Positions 7,503-15,834 are shown, numbered from the stretch's first letter. The stretch: 25,039 nt of DNA from an uncultured bacterium (GCA_949035555.1 CAROLD010000024.1:1-25039), one strand, 5' to 3'. Program-made: numbers and translations. The notes: generated by a model not told the origin, from the letters alone.

Positions 7503-8651
7503 ATGAATAATAAAGAACAAAGAAAAAATAAAGTATCATTCCCGCATATGGGGACAATAAGTTACGCATGGTCAGCTGCACTTAGAATTATCGGCTGTGA
7601 ACCTTATGTGGAACCATATACAAGCAAAAAATCGTTATCTTTAGGAACAAAACATTCACCTGAAGCAATATGTCTTCCTTATAAATTAATTTTAGGAAAT
7701 TTTATTGAAGCAATAGAAGGCGGAACGGATTATGTTGCAATGATTACATCTCCGGGCTGCTGCCGCTTAGGAGAATACGGAAAATGCATAGAAAACGCAT
7801 TAAAAGATCTGGGATACGAAGCTAAATACCTTGAACTTCAATTATATGACGGGGTAAAAGGTATATACAACTTTTTAAAAGCCGCAAGCGGCAAAAATAA
7901 CCCGCCATTATTTATCAGAGCAATCGTAATTTCTATTCTAAAAGTATTTATGATTGATAAACTTGATACAAAGCTTGCATATTGCAGAGCAAGAGAAGTT
8001 AAACAAGGTGATGCAGAAAAGCATTACAATAAAGCGCTAAAATATATTGATGCAAACGATACTCTTCTTGGATTGAAAAAAGCACAAAAACAAGTTGATG
8101 AAGAAATGGCTAAAGTTGAATTAAACCTTAACAAGGATGTCTTAAATGTTGACATCACAGGTGAAATTTACGTTGTAAACGATGAGTTTTCTAACCAGAG
8201 CATAGAGAAAGAACTTGGCAGAATGGGAGTTCAGGTTAGAAGAAGTTTAACTGTCAGCAGTTTCTTAAAAGATGCCATCATTCCAAAAATGTTTAGAAAA
8301 GGCGAAACACATCTTCAACGAGCTGACAGACTTGCTAAACCATACTTAATGCGTGATATTGGAGGAGATGCTCTGGAATGTGTTTCTGATGTCGCATATG
8401 CGAACGAAAGAGGTATTGATGGAATTATTCACCTCAGCCCGTTTACGTGTATGCCTGAAATAATGTCGCAAAATATATTTCCTGCAATGCGTGAAGATTG
8501 TGAAATTCCAATTTTACCATTAATTCTTGACGAACAAACAGGTAGAGCAGGATATATTACAAGAATTGAAGCTTTTGTTGACTTGATGAGAAGACGTAAA
8601 AGAAAAAGTCAAATGAATAAAAAAAATCAAGAACAAGCAACTGCTCTATAA
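7503..8651 (+). CDS. Acyl-CoA dehydratase activase-related protein (DUF2229/HgdB-like)
   Basis: 382 residues. It resembles the DUF2229 module found with BcrAD/BadFG-type activases of 2-hydroxyacyl-CoA dehydratases, which handle low-potential electrons through Fe-S clusters. Conserved-looking cysteines are C32, C57, C86, C87 and C95, in the blocks SFPHMGTISYAW, SPEAICLPYKL and SPGCCRLGEYGKC, probably cluster ligands. The C-terminal half holds the family block GGDALECVSDVAYANERGIDGIIHLSPFTCMPE. The BadF-type ATPase and a substrate-specific dehydratase are absent from the window. Cytoplasmic; no signal peptide. It lies 10 nt after gcvPB. Substrate unknown; family assignment is fairly secure, the reaction is not. 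Confidence 0.8.
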   Translation: MNNKEQRKNKVSFPHMGTISYAWSAALRIIGCEPYVEPYTSKKSLSLGTKHSPEAICLPYKLILGNFIEAIEGGTDYVAMITSPGCCRLGEYGKCIENALKDLGYEAKYLELQLYDGVKGIYNFLKAASGKNNPPLFIRAIVISILKVFMIDKLDTKLAYCRAREVKQGDAEKHYNKALKYIDANDTLLGLKKAQKQVDEEMAKVELNLNKDVLNVDITGEIYVVNDEFSNQSIEKELGRMGVQVRRSLTVSSFLKDAIIPKMFRKGETHLQRADRLAKPYLMRDIGGDALECVSDVAYANERGIDGIIHLSPFTCMPEIMSQNIFPAMREDCEIPILPLILDEQTGRAGYITRIEAFVDLMRRRKRKSQMNKKNQEQATAL

Positions 8652-8673
8652 GTCATTAATTTAAAGGAATTCT

Positions 8674-9513
8674 ATGCTTAAGCTATTTAGAAACAACTTT
8701 AAAAAAACAAATGATTGCATAATATTAGCAACACCGCTTATTATTTTCTTATCAATTTTAAGCTGGTATTTTAGCTATGCAGTAAATACTGTTGATAATA
8801 TTCCAAAGCTTATATTTGCCGTAGTTACTATACTTATAATGGCAAGCGGGTGCCTTTCGGCGTGGCTTTACATGGCAAAAAAAACAATTCAAGTTGCAGA
8901 CAGAGTATTTGTTTTTGATAAAGATCGAGGAAAAGCGCTTATAGAATTGCTTATTTCGCTGCCTAAAGGTATTGGACGTTTATTTCTGCCAATGTTGAGC
9001 GTTATTACTATTGCTCTACTGATTTATGGCGGCGTGACTGCGCTTGTAACATTCCTTATATCTAAATACATTGGAACAGTTGATATAAACCTAATCAATT
9101 CTGACAATTTACTTTTATCAAGTCAAGAGTTAATAAATGAAATAAATGAACTTACAACACGCGAAATTATTGTAATAAATTGTTGGTACATTTTAATATA
9201 TTTAATAACTACGATTCTTTCATTCTTCGGAATATTGTGGATACCAGAAATTGTTTATTGTGAAAAAAATCCGTTCAAAGCTTTGGTTTTTGCCCTTAAA
9301 AAGCTTATTATAACGTTTCCAAAAACATTATTTTTATTCATATATATAACCGTCCTCTCAATTATAATTTCAATAATTAACACCGTACTAATGTTTAACC
9401 CTATAACATATTTTATCGTACTGTTGCTTTATTATTATTTTATTGTTTATATAGTAGTGTTACTATTTAGATATTATGAACAAACATTTCTCAAAAATGA
9501 AAAAGAAAATTAA
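8674..9513 (+). CDS. Six-helix integral membrane protein of unknown function
   Basis: 279 residues that I do not recognise. About six hydrophobic segments are seen near residues 15-37, 44-68, 103-126, 163-190, 213-236 and 240-265. A short polar loop (70-100) lies on one side, and a longer one (128-160) is rich in Asn/Ile/Leu/Thr. The second half recalls small 'DUF'-type glycerophosphoryl/membrane families but no motif decides it. AAAGGA lies 6 nt before the ATG. It is the fourth gene of the operon, 22 nt after the dehydratase-activase-like gene, and its end overlaps the start of miaA, implying translational coupling. Confidence 0.75.
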   Translation: MLKLFRNNFKKTNDCIILATPLIIFLSILSWYFSYAVNTVDNIPKLIFAVVTILIMASGCLSAWLYMAKKTIQVADRVFVFDKDRGKALIELLISLPKGIGRLFLPMLSVITIALLIYGGVTALVTFLISKYIGTVDINLINSDNLLLSSQELINEINELTTREIIVINCWYILIYLITTILSFFGILWIPEIVYCEKNPFKALVFALKKLIITFPKTLFLFIYITVLSIIISIINTVLMFNPITYFIVLLLYYYFIVYIVVLLFRYYEQTFLKNEKEN

Positions 9514-10369
9514 GGTTATAGCTATAGTCGGAGCAACTGCAAGCGGAAAAACTGCCTATGCAATTGAGCTTGCAAAGAAAATCGATGCTGAAATAATTTC
9601 AGCAGACTCCAGACTTGTATATAAAGGTTTTGATATAGGCACTGCCAAACCCACTATTGAAGAGCGAGAAGGTATTCCGCACCATATAATTGATATTGTA
9701 GAACCTGAATTTGACTATTCAGCAGGACTTTATAAAAAAGAAGCCTCTACTAAAATAATTGAGATAGCAAAAAAAGGAAAAATCCCCATTATTACAGGTG
9801 GCACCGGGCTTTATATTGATATATTGCTAAAAAACTTTGCCCTTCCCGAAATAGAACCAAACAGAGATTTACGCAACCAATTGTATGCAATTGGAAATGA
9901 AGAATTGTTTGAAATTCTTAAATCAAAAGATGCGTTTGCGGCAGAAACAATCGACAAAAATGACAGAAAAAAAATTATTCGTGCGATTGAAATAATTCAG
10001 ACTACAGGAAAAGCTCTTAATGCTTCACGAGGAATAGATGAACAAGAATATGAAATTGAATGGATTGGCAGAAACCACGATCGAAAACATCTATATTCCA
10101 GAATAGATAAACGTGTTGATATTATGATAGAAAACGGGCTGATTGAAGAAACTAAAGAGCTTTTAAACAAACATGGAAAAATACCAAATCTTATAAATAC
10201 AATAGGTTATCGAGAAATAACAGGATATCTTGATAATCAGTATTCATTAGAGGAAGCTAAGGAATTATTAAAAAAGAACACCAGAAATTATGCTAAACGA
10301 CAGCTGACCTGGTTTAGACGAAATCCGGAAATTAAATGGAATATTTACCCTGAAAAATTAAAAAAATAG
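9497..10369 (+). CDS. miaA: tRNA dimethylallyltransferase
   Basis: About 290 residues. MiaA transfers a dimethylallyl group to N6 of A37 in tRNAs that read UNN codons. Seen: P-loop GATASGKT, the substrate-binding block EIISADSRLVYKGFDIGTAKP, HHIIDIVEP, the ITGGTGLYI motif, and the C-terminal NTIGYREI and RQLTWFRR blocks. ATG 9497 is preferred because the P-loop then lies about 10 residues from the N-terminus, as in known MiaA; the upstream in-frame ATG at 9476 would add seven residues (MNKHFSK). Neither has a good RBS, so translation is probably coupled to the preceding membrane-protein gene, which overlaps it. The stop codon directly abuts the convergent YhcH gene. Confidence 0.95.
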   Translation: MKKKIKVIAIVGATASGKTAYAIELAKKIDAEIISADSRLVYKGFDIGTAKPTIEEREGIPHHIIDIVEPEFDYSAGLYKKEASTKIIEIAKKGKIPIITGGTGLYIDILLKNFALPEIEPNRDLRNQLYAIGNEELFEILKSKDAFAAETIDKNDRKKIIRAIEIIQTTGKALNASRGIDEQEYEIEWIGRNHDRKHLYSRIDKRVDIMIENGLIEETKELLNKHGKIPNLINTIGYREITGYLDNQYSLEEAKELLKKNTRNYAKRQLTWFRRNPEIKWNIYPEKLKK

Positions 10370-10816
10370 TTAAATTTTTATTTTCACAACAACTTTTCGA
10401 ACTTTTTGCGACGGTTCCTCGACACAAATTTGTGGAGCATGAGCTTCGTGAGGAAAAATTAGAGCAAAATTAGCTCCATCTAAAGTAATATAAGGATATT
10501 TAGACACATCATCTGAATAAAAAGTTATATCTTTATTTGTATCATATGGTTCAGATACTTTTAAACATTCTCGTTTTGTAATAGCAATTTTTTCTTTTCC
10601 TAACAACAAAAGTTGTATGTCAATATATTTGTCATGAGTTTCAAATTTAGCATCACTCAAAGATTTTGTTGAATACTCTTCTAAATTAGCGTAAATATTG
10701 TCTGATATTATATGTTTTCCGAGAGTAATATTTTCATCCAATGAGAGAATAAATTCGATAACAGCATCCGGTATCTCTTTGTATAGTTTTATATTCTTAA
10801 TATTATCTACAATCAT
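10370..10816 (-). CDS. YhcH/YjgK/YiaL family protein (cupin-like)
   Basis: 148 residues, typical of this family (EbgC, NanQ, YiaL). These small beta-sandwich proteins are linked with sialic acid and other sugar metabolism; NanQ-type members act as sugar anomerases. Family blocks are SLSDAKFETHDKYIDIQLLLLGKEKI (near 53-78) and FALIFPHEAHAPQICVEEPSQKVRKVVVKI at the C-terminus, with His residues that may bind a metal. AAAGGT lies before the ATG. The gene is separated from the pseudopilin gene upstream by a strong terminator, so it is transcribed on its own. No sugar-uptake genes accompany it, so the substrate is open. Confidence 0.9.
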   Translation of the reverse strand: MIVDNIKNIKLYKEIPDAVIEFILSLDENITLGKHIISDNIYANLEEYSTKSLSDAKFETHDKYIDIQLLLLGKEKIAITKRECLKVSEPYDTNKDITFYSDDVSKYPYITLDGANFALIFPHEAHAPQICVEEPSQKVRKVVVKIKI

Positions 10817-10839
10817 TATTATAACCTTTCCAAGAAAAC

Positions 10840-10866
10840 AAATCGGGCTATTAAGTAGCCCGATTT
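10840..10866 (-). terminator. Rho-independent terminator of the wecG-transketolase-pseudopilin operon
   Basis: Perfect 11-bp GC-containing stem (AAATCGGGCTA / TAGCCCGATTT) with a 5-nt loop. On the minus strand it is followed by GTTTTC. It lies just after the pseudopilin stop codon. Confidence 0.85.
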
Positions 10867-10882
10867 TAACATTCCACCAGTT

Positions 10883-13195
10883 CTAGAAGAACCTTAATTT
10901 ATTTCTTACAGTGATAAAACAATTATGAGTCTTACAATCATTTGAAGCACTGTCGATAGCATCCTTAATTTTATCAACACGAGTACCGCCATTTTTTGCT
11001 TTCAAACCAAGGTTTTGACAGTATGGAGTATGTGAGTTAAGAATTTTACCGAAACATAAACCTCTTGCATAAGACACATTCGAAAATACAACAACTTTCT
11101 TTCTTGCATTTTCATTGCTTGCATCTTTATCATAATAATAAACATCAACAGGCAAGTTTTTAACACTATTGCCGCCTAAATATATAGCCTCGCTTGTTGT
11201 ATCCTTTGCCTTATCCGCATCAAGCGGGTAACCTGGATAAACTTTACCGTTAGCACCTACAAAGAATGGAAATACATCTTCCCATAAAGTGCCAGACCCT
11301 TTATCACCATTTATATCAACAAATACGGTAAATCCACTTACAGCAAAAGCACGGTTATCTTTTGCTGAATTAACATCGTATGCTAAATCAGAGATATCAG
11401 ATGCAACACAGCAGTTTCTTGCATCACCCATAGTAGTTAAACTTTGAGCATCAAGAGTATAGCAGTGCGCTTCACCTTTACAGAAATATCCGCCTCTGGC
11501 ATCGCATTTATCCTTTGTTGATAAAGGCTTATTACCGTTTAGTATTTCTTGACACATATTTTGAGTTGATGAGATGTGCATAGGATTATAGGATAATCCT
11601 GGTATAGATGCGGCTTTATCCCCTAATATCCATAATTTTAGACCATTTGAAAGTATAATGTTAGGTGCAACATTACGAAACGCACCAATTTTACTCTGTA
11701 TTGATAAATAATTACCGCTGGCACTTTTAGCTGCATCAAGGACCTCTGTGTAAATTCTAGCATTATTTTGCGTTGTAAATTTATTACAACTATCTAAAGG
11801 AGAGGTATGATTCCAATTATCTTTTATTAATTCACAGAACCGATCAGCTTTTAAAAGCGGAGGATTAGGAACACAAACCTCTGTTTCCGCATCTAAATGT
11901 GAACCTTTAGCACATTTTGTTTTTACACATTTTTCATTCTTGGTTCCTTTGGCTGAATCCATCTCGTACCCTTCAACACACTGACAAGCAGTACCATTAA
12001 AGACAGAATGAGCAGGACAACACCAGTTACCGACAGAATTAAAATCGCCTTCACAATTTACACAATATGTCCCTTCTGACATTGAAGAGGTAATATCTGA
12101 ACGAGAATAAGAATTCAATCCTGTCAGTTGAGGACAACAAACTTTATCATTATTTTGTGTAGGCAATTTACCAGAGATACACTCACAACTCAGAGCATAA
12201 TCGCCCCCGGAGTTATACATACCATAATAGCCATGTGCAGGCTTACAAGTATCTGTTACTTTGGGACGTTCCAGTTGCACAGCATCACCACTGCCAGAAG
12301 CTCCTCCGCCTTCAGGAGTTTTACTGTAATGCCTGCAATAAGTAATGGTATATTCCTGGTCAACGAAATCCCCATCTCCGGTATCTTCTTCTCGCTCAGT
12401 TACAGAATCCGGAGCTACTTTATATTCTTCTCCTGTAGAAGCATCAAGTCCGGCACAGTAATTAGAAGAATTAATTTTATTACAAAAACCAGTTAAATCT
12501 CCATCTACAGATTTATCATTTTTGACAAAATTTTCTAATTGTGCAAGTCTTGCATTTTCTTGCGCTTCAGTTAAACCAACAAAGCAACCGCGAGTAGGCA
12601 AAAGAGATCTTATTAAAGCATAGCTATTGAAATCAGAGTCTGAAACTCCAAAATCGCTACATTTATAGTTTTTGTATGTTGGATTTCCTTCGGCATCGAC
12701 GCCTGAAGGTTCCTGTTGCTGTATTGTTTCACCGCCCTTACATACACGATAAGCATAGTTTACATTAGAATACATCCCACCTTCTACATACCCGTATTCA
12801 ACAAAATCATTTTCTGCAAAAGATTTTGGAAAAAGATTTTTGAATAAATATTTCTCAGTATATGCAAAACGTTCTCCTAATGTTGAAAAAGTTATGACAA
12901 TTTTATTTTTCAAGGTTTGCAATGCTGAAGGTTTATCTAACGCTAATTTAATATCATTAGAAGATGAAGTTTTGTTATAAATGCTATTTGGATCAGGGTC
13001 ACCCAAAGCAACAATCTGTCCGCCTAATTTTTCAACAGAACGATATGCCATATAATATGCATATTCATCTGATTTTTCAAGCTGACGCTGAACTACAGGA
13101 ATACATATTACTGTTAGTAAGCCAACAATCATAACAGCGATTGCAACTTCCATCAGTGTAAAACCAGATTTTTTACTATTTTTAAATAGTTTCAT
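10883..13195 (-). CDS. Type IV pilin-like (pseudopilin) protein with a very large Cys-rich ectodomain
   Basis: About 770 residues. The start is set at ATG 13195, because GGAGG lies 4 nt upstream; the in-frame ATG at 13210 would place that GGAGG inside the coding region. The N-terminus MKLFKNSKKSG/FTLMEVAIAVMIVGLL is a class III (prepilin) signal with Glu5 of the mature protein, cleaved by PilD-type peptidase. Pilins and pseudopilins are normally 120-250 residues, so this is three to five times larger. The ectodomain has 32 cysteines. A dense block near 310-445 shows repeated CxC, CC and CxxC patterns resembling EGF-like or knottin modules, and a second block lies at about 545-600. It is probably a minor pilin or surface adhesin presented through type IV or type II machinery; none of that machinery is in the window. 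It is the last gene of an operon, directly after the transketolase subunit. Confidence 0.88.
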   Translation of the reverse strand: MKLFKNSKKSGFTLMEVAIAVMIVGLLTVICIPVVQRQLEKSDEYAYYMAYRSVEKLGGQIVALGDPDPNSIYNKTSSSNDIKLALDKPSALQTLKNKIVITFSTLGERFAYTEKYLFKNLFPKSFAENDFVEYGYVEGGMYSNVNYAYRVCKGGETIQQQEPSGVDAEGNPTYKNYKCSDFGVSDSDFNSYALIRSLLPTRGCFVGLTEAQENARLAQLENFVKNDKSVDGDLTGFCNKINSSNYCAGLDASTGEEYKVAPDSVTEREEDTGDGDFVDQEYTITYCRHYSKTPEGGGASGSGDAVQLERPKVTDTCKPAHGYYGMYNSGGDYALSCECISGKLPTQNNDKVCCPQLTGLNSYSRSDITSSMSEGTYCVNCEGDFNSVGNWCCPAHSVFNGTACQCVEGYEMDSAKGTKNEKCVKTKCAKGSHLDAETEVCVPNPPLLKADRFCELIKDNWNHTSPLDSCNKFTTQNNARIYTEVLDAAKSASGNYLSIQSKIGAFRNVAPNIILSNGLKLWILGDKAASIPGLSYNPMHISSTQNMCQEILNGNKPLSTKDKCDARGGYFCKGEAHCYTLDAQSLTTMGDARNCCVASDISDLAYDVNSAKDNRAFAVSGFTVFVDINGDKGSGTLWEDVFPFFVGANGKVYPGYPLDADKAKDTTSEAIYLGGNSVKNLPVDVYYYDKDASNENARKKVVVFSNVSYARGLCFGKILNSHTPYCQNLGLKAKNGGTRVDKIKDAIDSASNDCKTHNCFITVRNKLRFF

Positions 13196-13214
13196 TATGC
13201 CTCCAATCATTATA

Positions 13215-14054
13215 TTATTTTAATTCTAACATTGCTCGTTCATAGTCTTCGTTTTTAGGTGCTTTCCCGTGCCAATCCGCATTATTTTCCATAAAACTTA
13301 CACCTTTACCTTTAATAGTATTTGCTATAATTGCAGTTGGAATTTTTGATTTTTTAGCTTTTTCTATTGCAAAAAATACATCTTTTATATTATGACCATC
13401 AATTTCAATAACATCCCAATTAAATGCTCTGATTTTGTCAGCAAGATTATCTAAAGGTTTAACACACTCGGTATTTCCATCAATTTGCAAACGATTTCTA
13501 TCAATAATTGCTATAAGGTTATTTAACCTGCGATGTGGAGCCTGCATAAAGGCTTCCCAAACATTGCCTTCTTGAAGTTCGCCATCACCCATAAGAACAA
13601 AAACTTTCGCAGGATTTTTATCCATTTTTAAAGACATAGCAATGCCGCATCCCATAGATAACCCTTGTCCTAAAGAGCCGGTCGCAATCTCAACACCCGG
13701 GCACCATAAAGACGGATGCCCTTGCAATCTTGTACCTAATTTTCGAAAAGTCATAAGCTCTTCTTTAGGAATAAGTCCGATTTGTGATAATACTGAATAA
13801 TAGATTGGAGAAACATGTCCTTTGGACAGTACAAATCTGTCACGTTTTTTATAACTCCTATGATTTTTACCTTTTAAAGCATGTTTCATACATTTATGAA
13901 ACAATACTGTCATTATTTCGCAGGCTGAAAGAGAACCGCCAATATGACCTGATTGAGCTTCATAAACCATATTTAAAATATTCTGTCGGTTTTCCAGACA
14001 TAAATTTTCGAGTTCTTTAATTTGCTTATCTGATAATCTTGTTAATAGTGACAT
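13215..14054 (-). CDS. Transketolase, N-terminal (TPP-binding) subunit
   Basis: 279 residues, matching the N-terminal half of transketolase in organisms that split the enzyme. Full-length transketolase is about 620-670 residues. The TPP/metal motif is GDGELQEGNVWEA (156-168), and His37 (SGHIGGSLS), His80 (SKGHVSPIYYS) and His113 (GHPS) are in place. With its C-terminal partner it would move two-carbon units between sugar phosphates in the pentose phosphate pathway. The partner normally follows directly, but here the pseudopilin does. The RBS GAAGGA precedes the ATG. The first 13 bp overlap the end of the upstream wecG-type gene, so they are translationally coupled. Confidence 0.93.
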   Translation of the reverse strand: MSLLTRLSDKQIKELENLCLENRQNILNMVYEAQSGHIGGSLSACEIMTVLFHKCMKHALKGKNHRSYKKRDRFVLSKGHVSPIYYSVLSQIGLIPKEELMTFRKLGTRLQGHPSLWCPGVEIATGSLGQGLSMGCGIAMSLKMDKNPAKVFVLMGDGELQEGNVWEAFMQAPHRRLNNLIAIIDRNRLQIDGNTECVKPLDNLADKIRAFNWDVIEIDGHNIKDVFFAIEKAKKSKIPTAIIANTIKGKGVSFMENNADWHGKAPKNEDYERAMLELK

Positions 14055-14758
14055 AATTTTTCCTTCAAAACTTTTAAAACAAATAATGGAAGAGTAGGGA
14101 ATATTCTTTTAAACCTCTGAGGTTCTTTTATTGTACGATAGAGCCATTCCAGCCCCATTCTTTGATATATTAAAGGTGCCCGTTTAACAGCGCCTGCCCA
14201 GACATCAAAACTTCCACCCAGACCAATCATAGTTGCCTCAGGAAGATTTTTTTTCAATTTACTTATAAAAAACTCTTGCTTAGGGGAACCTAAAGCAACG
14301 AGAACTAAATCCGGTTTACTCAAAGTTAAAGAATTTAGAACCTCCTCATCATCTTCAAAATATCCATCATGAGAATAAACAACATTCAAACAGGATATTT
14401 CAGACTTTAAATTTTTAATGGCTTTATCAACAATTTCAGGTTTTGCCCCAACAAATGCAATGGATTTACCTTCTTTAGAAAACTTAATAATCAAAGCTTT
14501 ACCAAGCTCTATTCCGGCAATTCTTTTAACTCTGTGACCTAAAATTTTTAGTCCTATTTCAACTCCAATACCATCAGGCACAACAAGTTGAGCATCTTTT
14601 ATAACATTAGCAAAATCAGGACTTGAATTTGCACAGGAAATCATCTCCGGATTGATAGTAACAATCTGTCCATGATTAGAATATGCCCAGTTTACAGCCT
14701 CATCAAAGGTGAAACTATCAACATCAATTCCCAAAATTTTCACCAAGTCTCTGTCCAT
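14042..14758 (-). CDS. WecG/TagA/CpsF family glycosyltransferase
   Basis: 238 residues, the usual length. The family (GT26) adds N-acetylmannosamine or its uronic acid to a lipid-linked sugar in teichoic acid linkage, enterobacterial common antigen or exopolysaccharide synthesis, as a peripheral membrane enzyme. Blocks seen are TINPEM (34-39), VVPDGIGVEIG (59-69, with Asp62 at the position of the proposed catalytic base), VALGSPKQEFF (154-164), GLGGSFDVWAGAVKRAP (179-195) and the C-terminal LEWLYRTIKEPQRFKR membrane-contact region. There is no Shine-Dalgarno; an extended -10 lies 6 nt before the ATG. It is first in an operon with the transketolase half and the pseudopilin, suggesting a cell-surface theme. 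Sugar specificity unknown. Confidence 0.93.
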   Translation of the reverse strand: MDRDLVKILGIDVDSFTFDEAVNWAYSNHGQIVTINPEMISCANSSPDFANVIKDAQLVVPDGIGVEIGLKILGHRVKRIAGIELGKALIIKFSKEGKSIAFVGAKPEIVDKAIKNLKSEISCLNVVYSHDGYFEDDEEVLNSLTLSKPDLVLVALGSPKQEFFISKLKKNLPEATMIGLGGSFDVWAGAVKRAPLIYQRMGLEWLYRTIKEPQRFKRIFPTLPLFVLKVLKEKLCHY

Positions 14759-14764
14759 ATGTAT

Positions 14765-14773
14765 ATTATACCA
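14765..14773 (-). promoter_or_regulatory. wecG-type gene extended -10, leaderless arrangement
   Basis: TGGTATAAT on the minus strand, ending 6 nt before the ATG at 14758. The A of the ATG would be the first transcribed base. No clear -35 or Shine-Dalgarno is seen. Confidence 0.6.
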
Positions 14774-14788
14774 TATTATGACAAATTA

Positions 14789-14797
14789 TGCTATAAT
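14789..14797 (+). promoter_or_regulatory. Extended -10 of the secreted CsgG/LpoB-like gene, leaderless arrangement
   Basis: TGCTATAAT ending 6 nt before the ATG at 14804. It is back to back with the wecG-type -10, and the two ATGs are 45 bp apart. Confidence 0.6.
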
Positions 14798-14803
14798 TTT
14801 TAT

Positions 14804-15640
14804 ATGAAAAATATATTAAAAATCTTCGTTAGCATATTACTTTTTTTTATAATATCAACACCGTGCTGCAAAGCTGTTGAGTTCAAGGTTCTCGTACTTC
14901 CAACAGATTTATTTTCGGTTTGTGATAATTATTTTTGTTTTCCTGAGGTTTCCGAAATTATTACAGAAGATGTTATTACAAACTTTAGTAATTATAAGAA
15001 TATAAATACTATTCCGCTTTCTGATGTGCGAAAAATAATGCAGGCAAAAACAGAATTAAAAAATCAAACTCAGGAAATGTTAAAGAACTTTAAAAACACA
15101 GAAAAAGTTAATTTTCAAACTCTTTCAAAGTTAGCAGAAGAATTTGGCGTTAAATCAATTCTTTTAATTACAAGTTCAGCAAAATCAGATAAATCTCCTA
15201 ATAAAAGAGATTTATGGGAAGTTTTGGAAGTTTCCAGCGCATTTAAAACATCTTATCCTTATACATTAACCACTACAGCGGTACTTACAGATAATGTAAA
15301 TAACGTAATAATGTGGAGTAGAAAATATAATCGTAAGGTTTCTGATAAAGATGGCTATTTTACAGCACAAAATCAAGCTCAAGCTGCTTCACAACTTGAA
15401 AAAATCAAGTATTATTCAAAAAACAACATTTCTCAAAATATCAGTCAAAATATTCATTTGAGATTTTTTCCTAAAGATGTGAGAACATTCACTGTAAACA
15501 AAAAAGAGGCAGAGCAGGACCAAAAAAGATTCGTGCCTAACGCACTGGAACATCTTATAAAACCTCAGATGATTAGAGAAATTGAAGATGGACAATCAAA
15601 TTCGTTAAACCCTGCGGATGAATTTATTTTTGAATTTTAA
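14804..15640 (+). CDS. Secreted protein, possible CsgG/LpoB-like fold
   Basis: 278 residues from ATG 14804, chosen because a signal peptide starts exactly there (MKNILKIFVSILLFFIISTPCCKA, cleavage before VEFKV) and a -10 box lies 6 nt upstream. The frame stays open further upstream into the wecG-type gene, but that extension has no RBS. After cleavage, residues 25-160 alternate strand and helix in a way that recalls CsgG/LpoB-type periplasmic domains (ITEDVITNFSNYKNINTIPLSDVRKIM ... LAEEFGVKSILLITSSAK). A polar C-terminal tail is rich in Asn/Gln/Lys. No catalytic motif is recognised. Probable role in the envelope; the fold assignment is only a resemblance by eye. Confidence 0.75.
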   Translation: MKNILKIFVSILLFFIISTPCCKAVEFKVLVLPTDLFSVCDNYFCFPEVSEIITEDVITNFSNYKNINTIPLSDVRKIMQAKTELKNQTQEMLKNFKNTEKVNFQTLSKLAEEFGVKSILLITSSAKSDKSPNKRDLWEVLEVSSAFKTSYPYTLTTTAVLTDNVNNVIMWSRKYNRKVSDKDGYFTAQNQAQAASQLEKIKYYSKNNISQNISQNIHLRFFPKDVRTFTVNKKEAEQDQKRFVPNALEHLIKPQMIREIEDGQSNSLNPADEFIFEF

Positions 15641-15800
15641 ATGCTGTTTTCCATGAGGTATCTATTTCATTTTTTATATCTGTATCAAGCTTAAGCATGT
15701 TTGATACAATTTTATCAATATGCTTAAAACTGTCAACCATATCAAAATACGCAATTGTAGTTATTATAGATAGAACAAGTATAATATATCTTTTTTTCAT
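15624..15800 (-). CDS. Small membrane-anchored protein, 58 residues, unknown function
   Basis: The frame reads MKKRYIILVLSIITTIAYF, a basic start and one transmembrane segment, then a polar, largely helical tail (DMVDSFKHIDKIVSNMLKLDTDIKNEIDTSWKTAFKIQK) ending with TAA. There is no Shine-Dalgarno, but TAAAAT lies exactly 6 nt before the ATG, the same spacing as at the neighbouring leaderless candidates. It is divergent from the YbaK gene, and its last 17 bp overlap the end of the convergent secreted-protein gene. It fills a gap of 229 bp that otherwise has no content. The tail resembles a short coiled-coil or pilus/division accessory protein, but no family is recognised. Confidence 0.6.
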   Translation of the reverse strand: MKKRYIILVLSIITTIAYFDMVDSFKHIDKIVSNMLKLDTDIKNEIDTSWKTAFKIQK

Positions 15801-15806
15801 AAAGCT

Positions 15807-15812
15807 ATTTTA
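15807..15812 (-). promoter_or_regulatory. Putative -10 of the 58-residue small ORF
   Basis: TAAAAT on the minus strand, 6 nt before the ATG. There is no TG extension and no good -35, so it is the weakest of the set. Confidence 0.35.
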
Positions 15813-15834
15813 AATAATAAAGATTGAAACTTAT

